Shown here piece after piece: positions 10,462-23,812 of a stretch of 40,284 bases of DNA. Under the pieces are notes generated by a model. It was given only the letters and a program-made list of their open reading frames with translations, was not told where the DNA came from and did no database searches. The stretch spans positions 1-40,284 of the forward strand of contig NW_003118146.1 of assembly GCF_000003605.2 (NCBI RefSeq), read 5' to 3'. The stretch comes from Saccoglossus kowalevskii (taxonomy: Eukaryota > Hemichordata > Enteropneusta > Harrimaniidae). Positions within the stretch are counted from its first letter, which is position 1. Each line of letters starts with the position of its first letter. The position numbers and the translations under genes are program-made.

Positions 10462-11354
10462 TGGTGGACTGATATCCATCAATGTAGGCAGTTCAATGAA
10501 GGTCAATTGTCTAAAACACATGGTATGAAAACAAAAAAAAGAAATAAAAGAAAATGCTGGGCAGACTGTACCAGGCAATGCCTTGAGGAATGCAATTAGG
10601 ACCAGAACTGGGACACACCACGCTTTTGGGTCTTTATGATCTTGAAATTCGCAATCTTTCAAATCTTGAAACCTGTAGAGAGGGGGAGATACAGCAGCCA
10701 AATATACCCTTGTCACGTGTTCAGGGCGGTGACTTTGTAGAATCTGCAACTGAGCGCCAAGCATCAGGAGAAACTGGCTTTATATGGATACGATGTACGG
10801 GTAAATTTTGCTGGGAACACCAATCAGAATTCAGATCAGCCAAACAATCTTGCGATCAATGATAGACAAAGCGCTCCCAAGGTAGGATTCACTCGCACAC
10901 GCATCCGATATAAAACTGATGACTAATTAAGTTATATTCCTATCACCACGTCTTATAACTGGATATGTGGTGACATAATATATCAAGGTTTCGTTAATCA
11001 GAACAAGGTTATGTTCAATAATTGATGACAGTGTTGATTGGACTTAATCATCATGTCTCAGTCGGTGAAGGTAAAAGCAATTATTCAAAATTAAAGATTT
11101 CATAATTAGTACAGAAAATATGACAAATTGAAGGATAAGTGGCAATCAATATACAGTTAATGTTGTCACGTGCTGTAACCAAAAAATGAACATTCTTTTG
11201 CAGTAATCGTGCTTTAAATTAGGAATATTTTTTGGGAAATGCATGATTCCAATGGACAAGCAAGATAATTTCAAATAATGTGTAAGTGAAAACAGAACAA
11301 TCAGTGTAGATTATTAAATAGTTACGTTATATTGTAAAACACTAGATTACCAAA
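10462..11354 (+). repeat. Satellite unit M12 (L class, 893 bp)
   Basis: Partner of M10 through most of its length. In its head GTTCAATGAAGG and TCTTTATGATCTTG are shared with the distant M38. One extra G gives ATGCTGGGCAGAC near 10558. Confidence 0.95.
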
Positions 11355-12246
11355 TGGTGGACTGATATCCATCAATGTAGGCAGTATAATAAAGGTCAAT
11401 TGTCTAAAACACATGGTATGAAAACAAAAAAAAGAAATAAAAGAAAATGCTGGCAGACTGCACCAGGCAATGCCTTGAGGGATGCAATGAGGACCAGAAC
11501 TGGGACACACCACGCTTTTGGGTTTTTGGATCATGAAATTCTCAATCTTTCAAATCTTGAAACCTGTAGAGAGGGGGAGATACAGCAGCCAAATATACCC
11601 TTGTCACGTGTTCAGGGCGGTGACTTTGTAGAATCTGCAACTGAGCGCCAAGCATCAGGAGAAACTGGCTTTATATGGATACCATGTACGGGTAAATTTT
11701 GCTGGGAACACCAATCATAATTCAGATCAGCCAAACAATCTTGCGATCAATGATAGACAAAGCGCTCACAAGGTAGGATTCACTCGCACTCGCATCCAAT
11801 ATAAAACTGATGACTATTTAAGTTATATTCCTATCACCACATCTTATAACTGGATATGTGGTGACATAATATATCAAGGTTTCGTTTATCTGAACAAGGC
11901 TGTGTTCAATAATTGATGATAGTGTTGATTGGACTTAATCATCATGTCGCAGTCGGTGAAAGTATAAGCAATTATTCAAAAATAAAGATTTCATAATTAA
12001 TACAGAAAATAAGACAAATTGAAGGATAAGTGTCAATCAAAATAAAGTTGATGTTGTCACGTGGTGTAACCAAAAAATGAACATTCTTTTGGAATAATCA
12101 TTCTTTAAATTAAGGAATATTTTTTGGGAAATGCATGATTGCAATGGACAAGCAAGATAATTTCAAATAATGTGTAAGTGAAAACAGAACAATCAGTGTA
12201 GATTATTAAAAAGTTACGTTATATTGTAAAACACTAGATAACCAAG
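11355..12246 (+). repeat. Satellite unit M13 (L class, 892 bp)
   Basis: Head like M11 (GGCAGTATAATAAAGG, GGATACCATG); tail like M9 (AAAGTTGATGTTG). CATCCAATATAAAAC, where a CpG has become CpA, is shared only with M37. Confidence 0.95.
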
Positions 12247-13134
12247 TGGTGGACTGATATCCATCAATGTAGGCAGTTTAATGAAGGTCAATTGTCTAAA
12301 ACACATGGTATGAAAACAAAAAAAAGAAATAAAAGAAAATGCTGGCAGACTGCACCAGGCAATGCCTTGAGGGATGCAATTAGGACCAGAACTGGGACAC
12401 ACAACACTTTTGGGTCTTTAGGATCTTGAAATTCGCAATCTTTCAAATCTTGAAACCTGTAGAGAGGGGGAGATACAGCAGCCAAATATACCCTTGTCAC
12501 GTGTTCAGGGCGGTGACTTTGTAGAATCTGCAAATGAGCGCCAAGCATCAGGAGAAACTGGCTTTATATGGATACGATGTACGGGTAAATTTCGCCGGGA
12601 ACACCAATCATAATTCAGATCAGCCAAACAATCCTGCGATCAATGATAGACAAAGCGCCCCCAAGGTAGGATTCACTCGCACACGCATCCGATATAAAAC
12701 AGATGACTATTTAAGTTATATTCCTATCACCACATCTTATAACTGGACATGTGGTGACATAATATATCAAGGTTTCGTTTATCTGAACAAGGCTATGTTC
12801 AATAATTGATGATAGTGATGATTGGACGTAATCATCATGTCTCAGTCGGTGAAAGTAAAAGCAATTATTCAAAAATAAGATTTCATAATTAGTACAGAAA
12901 ATAAGACAAATTGAAGATAAGTTTCGATCAAAATAATGTTAATGTTGTCACGTGGTGTAACCAAAAAATGAACATCTTTGGAGTACTAGTGCTTTAAATT
13001 AGGAATATTTTTTGGGAAATGCATGATTCCAATGAACAAGCAAGATAATTTCAAATAATGTGTAAGTGAAAACAGAACAATCAGTGTAGATTATTAAATA
13101 GTTACGTTATATTGTAAAACACTAGATTACCAAA
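12247..13134 (+). repeat. Satellite unit M14 (L class, 888 bp)
   Basis: Close copy of M6 over the first 730 bp or so. The tail has several one- and two-base losses within about 100 bp: AAAAATAAGATT, TTGAAGATAAG and AACATCTTTGG. Confidence 0.95.
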
Positions 13135-14027
13135 TGGTGGACTGATATCCATCAATGTAGGCAGTTTAATAAAGGTCAATTGTCTAAAACGCATGGTATG
13201 AAAACAAAAAAAAAGAAATAAAAGAAAATGCTGGCAGACTGCACCAGGCAATGCCTTGAGGGATGCAATGAGGACCAGAACTGGGACACACCACGCTTTT
13301 GGGTCTTTAGGATCTTGAAATTCGCAATCTTTCAAATCTTGAAACCTGTAGAGAGGGGGAGATAGAGCAGCCAAATATAGCCTTGTCACGTGTTCAGGGC
13401 GGTGACTTTGTAGAATCTGCAACTGAGCGCCAAGCATCAGGAGAAACTGGCTTTATATGGATACGATGTACGGGTAAATTTTGCTGGGAACACCAATCAT
13501 AATTCAGATCAGCCAAACAATCTTGCGATCAATGATAGACAAAGCGCCCCCAAGGTAGGATTCACTCGCACACGCATCCGATATAAAACAGATGACTATT
13601 TAAGTTATATTCCTATCACCACATCTTATAACTGGACATGTGGTGACATAATATATCAAGGTTTCGTTTATCTGAACAAGGCTATGTTCAATAATTGATG
13701 ATAGTGATGATTGGACTTAATCATCATGTCTCAGTCGGTGAAAGTATAAGCAATTATTCAAAAATAAAGATTTTATAATTAGTACAGAAAATAAGACAAA
13801 TTGAAGGATAAGTGTCGATCAAAATAATGTTAATGTTGTCACGTGGTGTAACCAAAAAATGAACATTCTTTTGGAGTACTAGTGCTTTAAATTAGGAATA
13901 TTTATTGGGAAATGCATGATTCCAATGGACAAGCAAGATAATTTCAAATAATGTGTAAGTGAAAACAGAACAATCAGTGTAGATTATTAAATAGTTACGT
14001 TATATTGTAAAACACCAGATTACCAAA
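13135..14027 (+). repeat. Satellite unit M15 (L class, 893 bp)
   Basis: GAGATAGAGCAGCC followed by AATATAGCCTTG (about 13361) is shared with M23. The tail has AAAGATTTTATAATTAG and TTTATTGGG. Confidence 0.95.
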
Positions 14028-14919
14028 TGGTGGACTGATATCCATCAATGTAGGCAGTTTAATAAAGGTCAATTGTCTAAAACGCATGGTATGAAAACAA
14101 AAAAAAGAAATAAAAGAAAATGCTGGCAGACTGCACCAGGCAATGCCTTGAGGGATGCAATGAGGACCAGAACTGGGACACACCACGCTTTTGGGTCTTT
14201 AGGATCTTGAAATTCGCAATCTTTCAAATCTTGAAACCTGTAGAGAGGGGGAGATACAGCAAACAAATATACCCTTGTCACGTGTTCAGAGCGGTGACTT
14301 TGTAGAATCTGCAACTGAGCGCCAAGCATCAGGAGAAACTGGCTTTATATGGATACGATGTACGGGTAAATTTTGCTGGGAACACCAATCATAATTCAGA
14401 TCAGCCAAACAATCTTGCGATCAATGATAGACAAAGCGCCCCCAAGGTAGGATTCACTCGCACACGCATCCGATATAAAACAGATGACCATTTAAGTTAT
14501 ATTCCTATCACCACATCTTATAACTGGACATGTGGTGACATAATATATCAAGGTTTCGTTTATCTGAACAAGGCTATGTTCAATAATTGATGATAGTGAT
14601 GATTGGACTTAATCATCATGTCTCAGTCGGCGAAAGTATAAGCAATTATTCAAAAATAAAGATTTCATAATTAGTACAGAAAATAAGACAAATTGAAGGA
14701 TAAGTGTCTATCAAAATAATGTTAATGTTGTCACGTGGTGTAACCAAAAAATGAACATTCTTTTGGAGTACTAGTGCTTTAAATTAGGAATATTTTTTGG
14801 GAAATGCATGATTCCAATGAAGAAGCAAGATAATTTCAAATAATGTGTAAGTGAAAACAGAACAATCAGTGTAGATTATTAAATAGTTACGTTATATTGT
14901 AAAACACTAGATTACCAAA
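14028..14919 (+). repeat. Satellite unit M16 (L class, 892 bp)
   Basis: Carries the ACAGCAAACAAATATACC mark of M3 and M18, with CGGCGAAAG and GTGTCTATC in the tail. Tail also has CCAATGAAGAAGC, shared with M22. Confidence 0.95.
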
Positions 14920-15810
14920 TGGTGGACTGATATCCATCAATGTAGGCAGTTTAATAAAGGTCAATTGTCTAAAACACATGGTATGAAAACAAAAAAAAGA
15001 AATAAAAGAAAATGCTGGCAGACTGCACCAGGCAATGCCTTGAGGGATGCGCTGAGGACCAGAACTGGGACACACCACGCTTTTGGGTCTTTAGGATCTT
15101 GAATTTCGCAATCTTTCAAATCTTGAAACCTGTAGAGAGGGGGAGATACAGCAGCCAAATATACCCTTGTCACGTGTTCAGGGTGGTGACTTTGTAGAAT
15201 CTGCAACTGAGCGCCAAGCATCAGGAGAAACTGACTTTATATGGATACGATGTACGGGTAATTTTGCTGGGAACACCAATCATAATTCAGATCAGCCAAA
15301 CAATCTTGCGATCAATGATAGACAAAGCGCCCCCAAGGTAGAATTCACTCGCACACGCATCCGCCATAAAACAGATGACTATTTAAGTTATATTCCTATC
15401 ACCACATCTTATAACTGGACATGTGGTGACATAATATATCAAGGTTTCGTTTATCTGAACAAGGCTATGTTCAATAATTGATGATAGTGATGATTGGACT
15501 TAATCATCATGTCTCAGTCGGTGAAAGTATAAGCAATTATTCAAAAATAAAGATTTCATAATTAGTACAGAAAATAAGACAAATTGAAGGATAAGTGTCT
15601 ATCAAAATAATGTTAATGTTGTCACGTGGTGTAACCAAAAAATGAACATTCTTTTGGAGTACTAGTGCTTTAAATTAGGAATATTTTTTGGGAAATGCAT
15701 GATTCCAATGGACAAGCAAGATAATTTCAAATAATGTGTAAGTGAAAACAAAACAATCAGTGTAGATTATTAAATAGTTACGTTATATTGTAAAACACTA
15801 GATTACCAAA
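14920..15810 (+). repeat. Satellite unit M17 (L class, 891 bp)
   Basis: Head copy of M2 (GATGCGCTGAGG, CTTGAATTTCGC). The L segment has one T fewer (GGGTAATTTTGC near 15257), and CCGCCATAAAAC is private. Confidence 0.95.
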
Positions 15811-16689
15811 TGGTGGACTGATATCCATCAATGTAGGCAGTTTAATGAAGGTCAATTGTCTAAAACACATGGTATGAAAACAAAAAAAGAAATAAAAGAA
15901 AATGCTGGCAGACTGCACCAGGCAATGCCTTGAGGACCAGAACTGGGACACACCACGCTTTTGGGTCTTTAGGATCTTGAAATTCGCAATCTTTCAAATC
16001 TTGAAACCTGTATAGAGGGGGAGATACAGCAAACAAATATACCCTTGTCACGTGTTCAGAGCGGTGACTTTGTAGAATCTGCAACTGAGCGCCAAGCATC
16101 AGGAGAAACTGGCTTTATATGGATACGATGTACGGGTAAATTTTGCTGGGAACACCAATCATAATTCAGATCAGCCAAACAATCTTGCGATCAATGATAG
16201 ACAAAGCGCCCCCAAGGTAGGATTCACTCGCACACGCATCCGATATAAAACAGATGACTATTTAAGTTATATTCCTATCACCACATCTTATAACTGGACA
16301 TGTGGTGACATAATATATCAAGGTTTCGTTTATCTGAACAAGGCTATGTTCAATAATTGATGATAGTGATGATTGGACTTAATCATCATGTCTCAGTCGG
16401 CGAAAGTATAAGCAATTATTCAAAAATAAAGATTTCATAATTAGTACAGAAAATAAGACAAATTGAAGGATAAGTGTCTATCAAAATAATGTTAATGTTG
16501 TCACGTGGTGTAACCAAAAAATGAACATTCTATTGGAGTACTAGCGCTTTAAATTAGGAATATTTTTTGGGAAATGCATGATTCCAATGGACAAGCAAGA
16601 TAATTTCAAATAATGTGTAAGTGAAAACAGAACAATCAGTGTAGATTATTAAATAGTTACGTTATATTGTAAAACACTAGATTACCAAA
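15811..16689 (+). repeat. Satellite unit M18 (L class, 879 bp)
   Basis: Partner of M3. A 12-bp deletion near 15934 lies between two GAGG repeats (CCTTGAGGACCAG) and explains the short length and the change of the block offset from 13217 to 13206. Confidence 0.95.
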
Positions 16690-17581
16690 TGGTGGCCTGA
16701 TATCCATCAATGTAGGCAGTTTAATAAAGGTCAATTGTCTAAAACGCATGGTATGAAAACAAAAAAAAGAAATAAAAGAAAAATGCTAGCAGGCTGCACC
16801 AGGCAATGCTTTGATGGATGCAATTAGGAACAGAACTGGGACACACCACTTGTTGGGTCTTTAGGATCTTGAAATTCGCAATCTTTCAAATCTTGAAACC
16901 TGTAGAGAGGGGAGATACAGGAGCCAAATATACCCTTGTCACGTGTTCAGTGAGGTGACATTGTAGAATCTGCAACTGTGCGCCAAGCATGAGAAGAAAC
17001 TGGCTTTATATGGATACGATGTACGATTAAATTTCGCTGGGAACACCAATCACAATTCCGATCAGCCAAACAATCTTGCGATCAATGATAGACAAAGCGC
17101 CCCCAAGGTAGGATTCACTCACACTCGCATCCGATATAAAACTGATGACTATTTAAGTTATATTCCTATCACCACATCCTATAACTGGATATGTGGTGAA
17201 ATAATATATCAAGGTTTCGTTAATCTGAACAAGGTTATGTTCAATAATTGATGATAGTGTTGATTGGACTTAATCATCATGTCTCAGTCGGTGAAGGTAT
17301 AAACAATTATTCAAAAGTAAAGATTTCATAATTAGTACAGAAAATAGGGCAAATTGAAGGATAAGTGTCAATCAAAATAAAGTTTATGTTGTCACGTGGT
17401 GTAACCAAAAAATGAACATTCTTTTGGAGTAATCATGCTTAAAATTAGAAATATTCTTTGGGAAATGCATGATTACAATGGACAAGCAAGATAGTTTCAA
17501 ACAATGTGTAAGTGAAAACAGAATGATCAGTGTAGATTATTAAAAAAGTTACGTTATATTGTAAAACACTAGATTTGCAAA
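16690..17581 (+). repeat. Satellite unit M19 (divergent L subtype, 892 bp)
   Basis: Almost the same as M4. The few differences I see include GCATGAGAAG versus GCATCAGAAG, AATAGGGC versus AATATGGC, and the A-rich tract. Confidence 0.95.
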
Positions 17582-18463
17582 TGGTGGACTGATATTCATC
17601 AATGTAGGCAGTTTAATAAAGGTCAATTGTTTAAAACACATGAAATAAAAATGAAAAAAAAAGAAGAAATAGAAGAAAAATGCGAGCAGGCCGCACCAGG
17701 CAATGCCTTGAGGGATGCAATTAGGAACAGAACTGGGACACACCACTCTTTGGGTCTTTAGGATCTTGAAATTCGCAATCTTTCAAATCTTGAAACCTGT
17801 AGAGAGGGGAGATACAGGAGCCAAATATACCCATCTCACGTGTTCAGGGCGGTGACTTTGTAGAATCTGCATCTGTGCGCCAAGCATCAGGAGAAACTGG
17901 CTTTATATGGATACGATGTACGGGAACACCAATCATAATTCAGATCAGCCAAACAATCTTGCGATCAATGGTTGACAAAGCGCCCCCAAGGTAGGATTCA
18001 CTCGCACTCTCATCCGATCTAAAACTGATGACCAATTAAGTTATATTTCTATCACCACATCTTATAACAGGATATGTGATGACATAATATATCAAGGTTT
18101 TGTTAATCTGAACAAGGTTATGTTCAATAATTGATGATAGTGTTGATTGGACTTAATCATCATGTCTCAATCGGTGAAGGTATAAGAAAATATTCAAAAA
18201 TTAATATTGCATAATTTGTACAGAAAATAAGACAAATTGAAAGATAAGTGTCGATCAAAATAATGTTAATGTTGTCACGTGGTGTAACCAAAAAATGAAC
18301 ATTCTTTTGGAGTAATCGTGCTTTAAATTAGGAATTTTTTTTGGGAAATACATGGTTCCAATGGACAAGCAAGATAATTTCAAATAATGTGTAAGTGAAA
18401 ACAGAACAATCAGTGTAGATTATTAAATAGTTACGTTATATTGTAAAACACTAGATTTACAAA
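17582..18463 (+). repeat. Satellite unit M20 (S class, 882 bp)
   Basis: Copy of M5 (GCGAGCAGGCCGCACC) until about 18305. After that the two part: GGAATTTTTTTTGGG and ATACATGGTTCC are its own. Confidence 0.95.
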
Positions 18464-19354
18464 TGGTGGACTGATATTCATCAATATAGGCAGTTTAATA
18501 AAGGTCAATTGTCTAAAACGCATGGTATGAAAACAAAAAAAAGAAATAAAAGAAAATGCTGGCAGACTGCACCAGGCAATGCCTTGAGGGATGCAATTAG
18601 GACCAGAACTGGGACACACCACGCTTTGGGTCTTTAGGATGTTGAAATTCGCAATCTTTCAAATCTTGAAACCTGTAGAGAGGGGAGATACAGGAGCCAA
18701 ATATACCCTTGTCACGTGTTCAGTGAGGTGACATTGTAGAATCTGCAACTGAGCGCCAAGCATCAGGAGAAACTGGCTTAATATGGATACGATGTACGGG
18801 TAAATTTCGCTGGGAACACCAATCACAATTCCGATCAGCCAAACAATCTTGCGATCAATTATAGACAAAGCGCCCCCAAGGTAGGATTCACTCGCACTCG
18901 CATCCGATATAAAACTGATGACTATTTAAGTTATATTCCTATCACCACATCCTATAACTGGATATGTGGTGAAATAATATATCAAGGTTTCGTTAATCTG
19001 AACAAGGTTATGTTCAATAATTGATGATTGTGTTGATTGGACTTAATCATCATGTCTCAGTCGGTGAAGGTACAAACAATTATTCAAAAGTAAAGATTTC
19101 ATAATTAGTACAGAAAATAGGACAAATTGAAGGATAAGTGTCAATCAAAATAAAGTTTATGTTGTCACGTGGTGTAACCAAAAAATGTACATTCTTTTGG
19201 AGTAATCATGCTTAAAATTAGAAATATTCTTTGGGAAATGCATGATTACAATGGACAAGCAAGATAGTTTCAAACAATGTGTAAGTGAAAACAGAATGAT
19301 CAGTGTAGATTATTAAAAAAGTTACGTTATATTGTAAAACACTAGATTTGCAAA
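18464..19354 (+). repeat. Satellite unit M21 (hybrid, 891 bp)
   Basis: The first 200 bp or so have the common form (CTGGCAGACTGCACC). From about 18680 (GATACAGGAGCC, GTGAGGTGACATTG, CACAATTCCGATC) it follows the M4/M19 subtype, but keeps GTACGGGTAAATTTC. Confidence 0.95.
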
Positions 19355-20239
19355 TGGTGGACTGATATTCATCAATGTAGGCAGTTTAATAAAGGTCAAT
19401 TGTTTAAAACACATGGAATAAAAATGAAAAAAAAGAAGAAGAAATAAAAGAAAAATGCGAGCAGGCCGCACCAGGCAATGCCTTGATGGATGTAATTAGG
19501 AACAGAACTGGGACACACCACTCTTTGGGTCTTTAGGATCTTGAAATTCGCAATCTTTCAAATCTTGAAACCTGTAGAGAGGGGAGATACAGGAGCCAAA
19601 TATACCCATCTCACGTGTTCAGGGCGGTGACTTTGTAGAATCTGCAACTGTGCGCCAAGCATCAGGAGAAACTGGCTTTATATGGATACGATGTACGGGA
19701 ACACCAATCATAATTCAGATCAGCCAAACAATCTTGCGATCAATGGTTGACAAAGCGCCCCCAAGGTAGGATTCACCCGCACACTCATCCGATCTAAAAC
19801 TGATGACCAATTAAGTTATATTTCTATCACCACATCTTATAACAGGATATGTGATGACATAATATATCAAGGTTTTGTTAATCTGAACAAGGTTATGTTC
19901 AATAATTGATGATAGTGTTGATTGGACTTAATTCATCATGTCTCAATCGGTGAAGGTATAAGAAAATATTCAAAAATTAATATTTCATAATTTGTACAGA
20001 AAATAAGACAAATTGAAAGATAAGTGTCGATCAAAATAATGTTAATGTTGTCACGTGGTGTAACCAAAAAATGAACATTCTTTTGGAATAAGCGTGCTTT
20101 AAATTAGGAATATTTTTTGGGAAATGCATGATTCCAATGAAGAAGCAAGATAATTTCAAATAATGTGTAAGTGAAAACAGAACAATCAGTGTAGATTATT
20201 AAATAGTTACGTTATATTGTAAAACACTAGATTACCAAA
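19355..20239 (+). repeat. Satellite unit M22 (S class, 885 bp)
   Basis: Third copy of the M5/M20 type. Private traits: CTTGATGGATGTAATTAGG, TTCACCCGCACACTC and CTTAATTCATCATG. Confidence 0.95.
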
Positions 20240-21130
20240 TGGTGGACTGATATCCATCAATGTAGGGAGTTTAATAAAGGTCAATTGTCTAAAACGCATG
20301 GTATGAAAACAAAAAAAGAAATAAAAGAAAATGCTGGCAGACTGCACCAGGCAATGCCTTGAGGGATGCAATGAGGACCAGAACTGGGACACACCACGCT
20401 TTTGGGTCTCTAGGATCTTGAAATTCGCAATCTTTCAAATCTTGAAACCTGTAGAGAGGGGGAGATAGAGCAGCCAAATATAGCCTTGTCACGTGTTCAG
20501 GGCGGTGACTTTGTAGAATCTGCAACTGAGCGCCAAGCATCAGGAGAAACTGGCTTTATATGGATACGATGTACGGGTAAATTTTGCTGGGAACACCAAT
20601 CATAATTCAGATCAGCCAAACAATCTTGCGATCAATGATAGACAAAGCGCCCCCAAGGTAGGATTCACTCGCACACGCATCCGATATAAACCAGATGACT
20701 ATTTAAGTTATATTCCTATCACCACATCTTATAACTGGACATGTGGTGACATAATATATCAAGGTTTCGTTTATCTGAACAAGGCTATGTTCAATAATTG
20801 ATGATAGTGATGATTGGACTTAATCATCATGTCTCAGTCGGTGAAAGTATAAGCAATTATTCAAAAATAAAGATTTTATAATTAGTACAGAAAATAAGAC
20901 AAATTGAAGGATAAGTGTCGATCAAAATAATGTTAATGTTGTCACGTGGTGTAACCAAAAAATGAACATTCTTTTGGAGTACTAGTGCTTTAAATTAGGA
21001 ATATTTATTGGGAAATGCATGATTCCAATGGACAAGCAAGATAATTTCAAATAATGTGTAAGTGAAAACAGAACAATCAGTGTAGATTATTAAATAGTTA
21101 CGTTATATTGTAAAACACTAGATTATCAAA
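20240..21130 (+). repeat. Satellite unit M23 (L class, 891 bp)
   Basis: Copy of M15 (GAGATAGAGCAGCC) 7105 bp downstream. Private: GTAGGGAGTTTAATAAAGG and GATATAAACCAGATG. Confidence 0.95.
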
Positions 21131-22022
21131 TGGTGGCCTGATATCCATCAATGTAGGCAGTTTAATAAAGGTCAATTGTCTAAAACGCATGGTATGAAAA
21201 CAAAAAAAAGAAATAAAAGAAAATGCTGGCAGACTGCACCAGGCAATGCCTTGAAGGATGCAATGAGGACCAGAATCGGGACACACCACGCATTTGGGTC
21301 TTTAGGATCTTGAAATTCGCAATCTTTCAAATCTTGAAACCTGTAGAGAGGCGGAAATACAGCAGCCAAATATAGCCTTGTCACGTGTTCAGGGCGGTGA
21401 CTTTGTAGAATCTGCAACTGAGCGCCAAGCATCAGGAGAAACTGGCTTTATATGGATACGATGTACGGGTAAATTTTGCTGGGAACACCAATCATAATTC
21501 AGATCAGCCAAACAATCTTGCGATCAATGATAGACAAAGCGCCCCCAAGGTAGGATTCACTCGCACACGCATCCGATATAAAACAGATGACTATTTAAGT
21601 TATATTCCTATCACCACATCTTATAACTGGACATGTGGTGACATAATATATCAAGGTTTCATTTATCTGAACAAGGTTATGTTCAATAATTGATGATAGT
21701 GTTGATTGGACTTAATCATCATGTCTCAATCGGTGAAGGTATAAGAAAATATTCAAAAATTAATATTTCATAATTTGTACAGAAAATAAGACAAATTGAA
21801 AGATAAGTGTCGATCAAAATAATGTTAATGTTGTCACGTGGTGTAACCAAAAAATGAACATTCTTTTGGAGTACTAGTGCTTTAAATGAGGAATATTTAT
21901 TGGGAAATGCATGATTCCAATGGACAAGCAAGATAATTTCAAATAATGTGTAAGTGAAAACAGAACAATCAGTGTAGATTATTAAATAGTTACGTTATAT
22001 TGTAAAACACTAGATTACCAAA
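21131..22022 (+). repeat. Satellite unit M24 (L to S hybrid, 892 bp)
   Basis: L class through the 14-bp segment (about 21470). From about 21676 it changes to the S form: GGTTATGTTC, GTGTTGATTGG, TCTCAATCGG, GGTATAAGAAAATATTC and TTTGTACAG. Confidence 0.95.
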
Positions 22023-22918
22023 TGGTGGAGCGATATCCATCAATGTAGGCAGTTTAATGAAGCTCAATTGTCTAAAACACATGGTATGAAAACAAAAAAA
22101 AGAAATAAAAGAAAATGCTGGCAGACTGCACCAGGCAATGCCTTGAGGGATGCAATGAGGACCAGAAATGGGGCACACCACGCTTTGGGTCTTTAGGATC
22201 TTGAAATTCGCAATCTTTCAAATCTTGAAACCTGTAGAGAGGGGGAGATACAGCAGCCAAATATACCCTTGTCACGTGTTCAGGGCGGTGACTTTGTAGA
22301 ATCTGCAACTGATCATGAGCGCCAAGCTTCAGGAAAAACTGGCTTTATATAGATCCGATGTACGGGTAAATTTTGCTGGGAACACCAATCATAATTCAGA
22401 TCAGCCAAGCAATCTTGCGATCAATGATAGACAAAGCGCCCCAAGGTAGGATTCACTCGCACTCGCATCCGATATAAAATAGATGACTATTTAAGTTATA
22501 TTCCTATCACCACATCTTATAACTGGACATGTGGTGACATAATATATCAAGGTTTCGTTTATCTGAACAAGGCTATGTTCAATAATTGATGATAGTGATG
22601 ATTGGACTTAATCATCATGTCTCAGTCGGTGAAAGTATAAGCAATTATTCAAAAATAAAGATTTCATAATTAGTACAGAAAATAAGACAAATTGAAGGAT
22701 AAGTGTCAATCAAAATAAAGTTTATGTTGTCACGTGGTGTATCCAAAAAATGAACATTCTTTTGGAATAATCGTGCTTTAAATTAGGAATATTTTTTGGG
22801 AAATGCATGATTCCAATGAACAAGCAAGATAATTTCAAATAATGTGTAAGTGAAAACAGAACAATCAGTGTAGATTATTAAATAGTTACGTTATATTGTA
22901 AAACACTAGATTACCAAA
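22023..22918 (+). repeat. Satellite unit M25 (L class, 896 bp)
   Basis: Carries a 6-bp insertion (CAACTGATCATGAGCGCC near 22305), shared only with M43. Private: TGGAGCGATATCC, CAAGCTTCAGG, TATATAGATCCG and GATATAAAATAGATG. Confidence 0.95.
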
Positions 22919-23812
22919 TGGTGGACTGATATCCATCAATGTAGGCAGTTTAATAAAGGTCAATTGTCTAAAACGCATGGTATGAAAACAAAAAAAAAAG
23001 AAATAAAAGAAACTGCTGGCAGACTGCACCAGGCAATGCCTTGAGGGATGCAATGAGGACCAAAACTGGGACACACCACGCTTTTGGGTCTTTAGGATCT
23101 TGAAATTCGCAATCTTTCAAATCTTGAAACCTGTAGAGAGGGGGAGATACAGCAGGCAAATATACCCTTGTCACGTGTTCAGGGCAGTGACTTTGTAGAA
23201 TCTGCAACTGAGCGCCAAGCATCAGGAGAAACTGGCTTTAGATGGATACGATGTACGGGTAAATTTTGCTGGGAACACCAATCATAATTCAGATCAGCCA
23301 ACCAATCTTGCGATCAATGATAGACAAAGCGCCGCCAAGGTAGGATTCACTCGCACACGCATCCGATATAAAACAGATGACTATTTAAGTTATATTCCTA
23401 TCACCACATCTTTTAACTGGACATGTGGTGACATAATATATCAAGGTTTCGTTTATCTGAACAAGGCTATGTTCAATAATTGATGATAGTGATGATTGGA
23501 CTTAATCATCATGTCTCAGTCGGTGAAAGTATAAGCAATTATTCAAAAATAAAGATTTCATAATTAGTACAGAAAATAAGACAAATTGAAGGATAAGTGT
23601 CGATCAAAATAATGTTAATGTTGTCACGTGGTGTAACCAAAAAATGAACATTCTTTTGGAGTACTAGTGCTTTAAATTAGGAATATTTATTGGGAAATGC
23701 ATGATTCCAATGGACAAGCAAGATAATTTCAAATAATGTGTAAGTGAAAACAGAACAATCAGTGTAGATTATTAAATAGTTACGTTATATTGTAAAACAC
23801 TAGATTACCAAA
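22919..23812 (+). repeat. Satellite unit M26 (L class, 894 bp)
   Basis: CAGCCAACCAATC and GCGCCGCCAAGG link it to M27 and M28. Private: GAAACTGCTGGCAG, GACCAAAACTGG and TTTAGATGGATACG. Confidence 0.95.
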
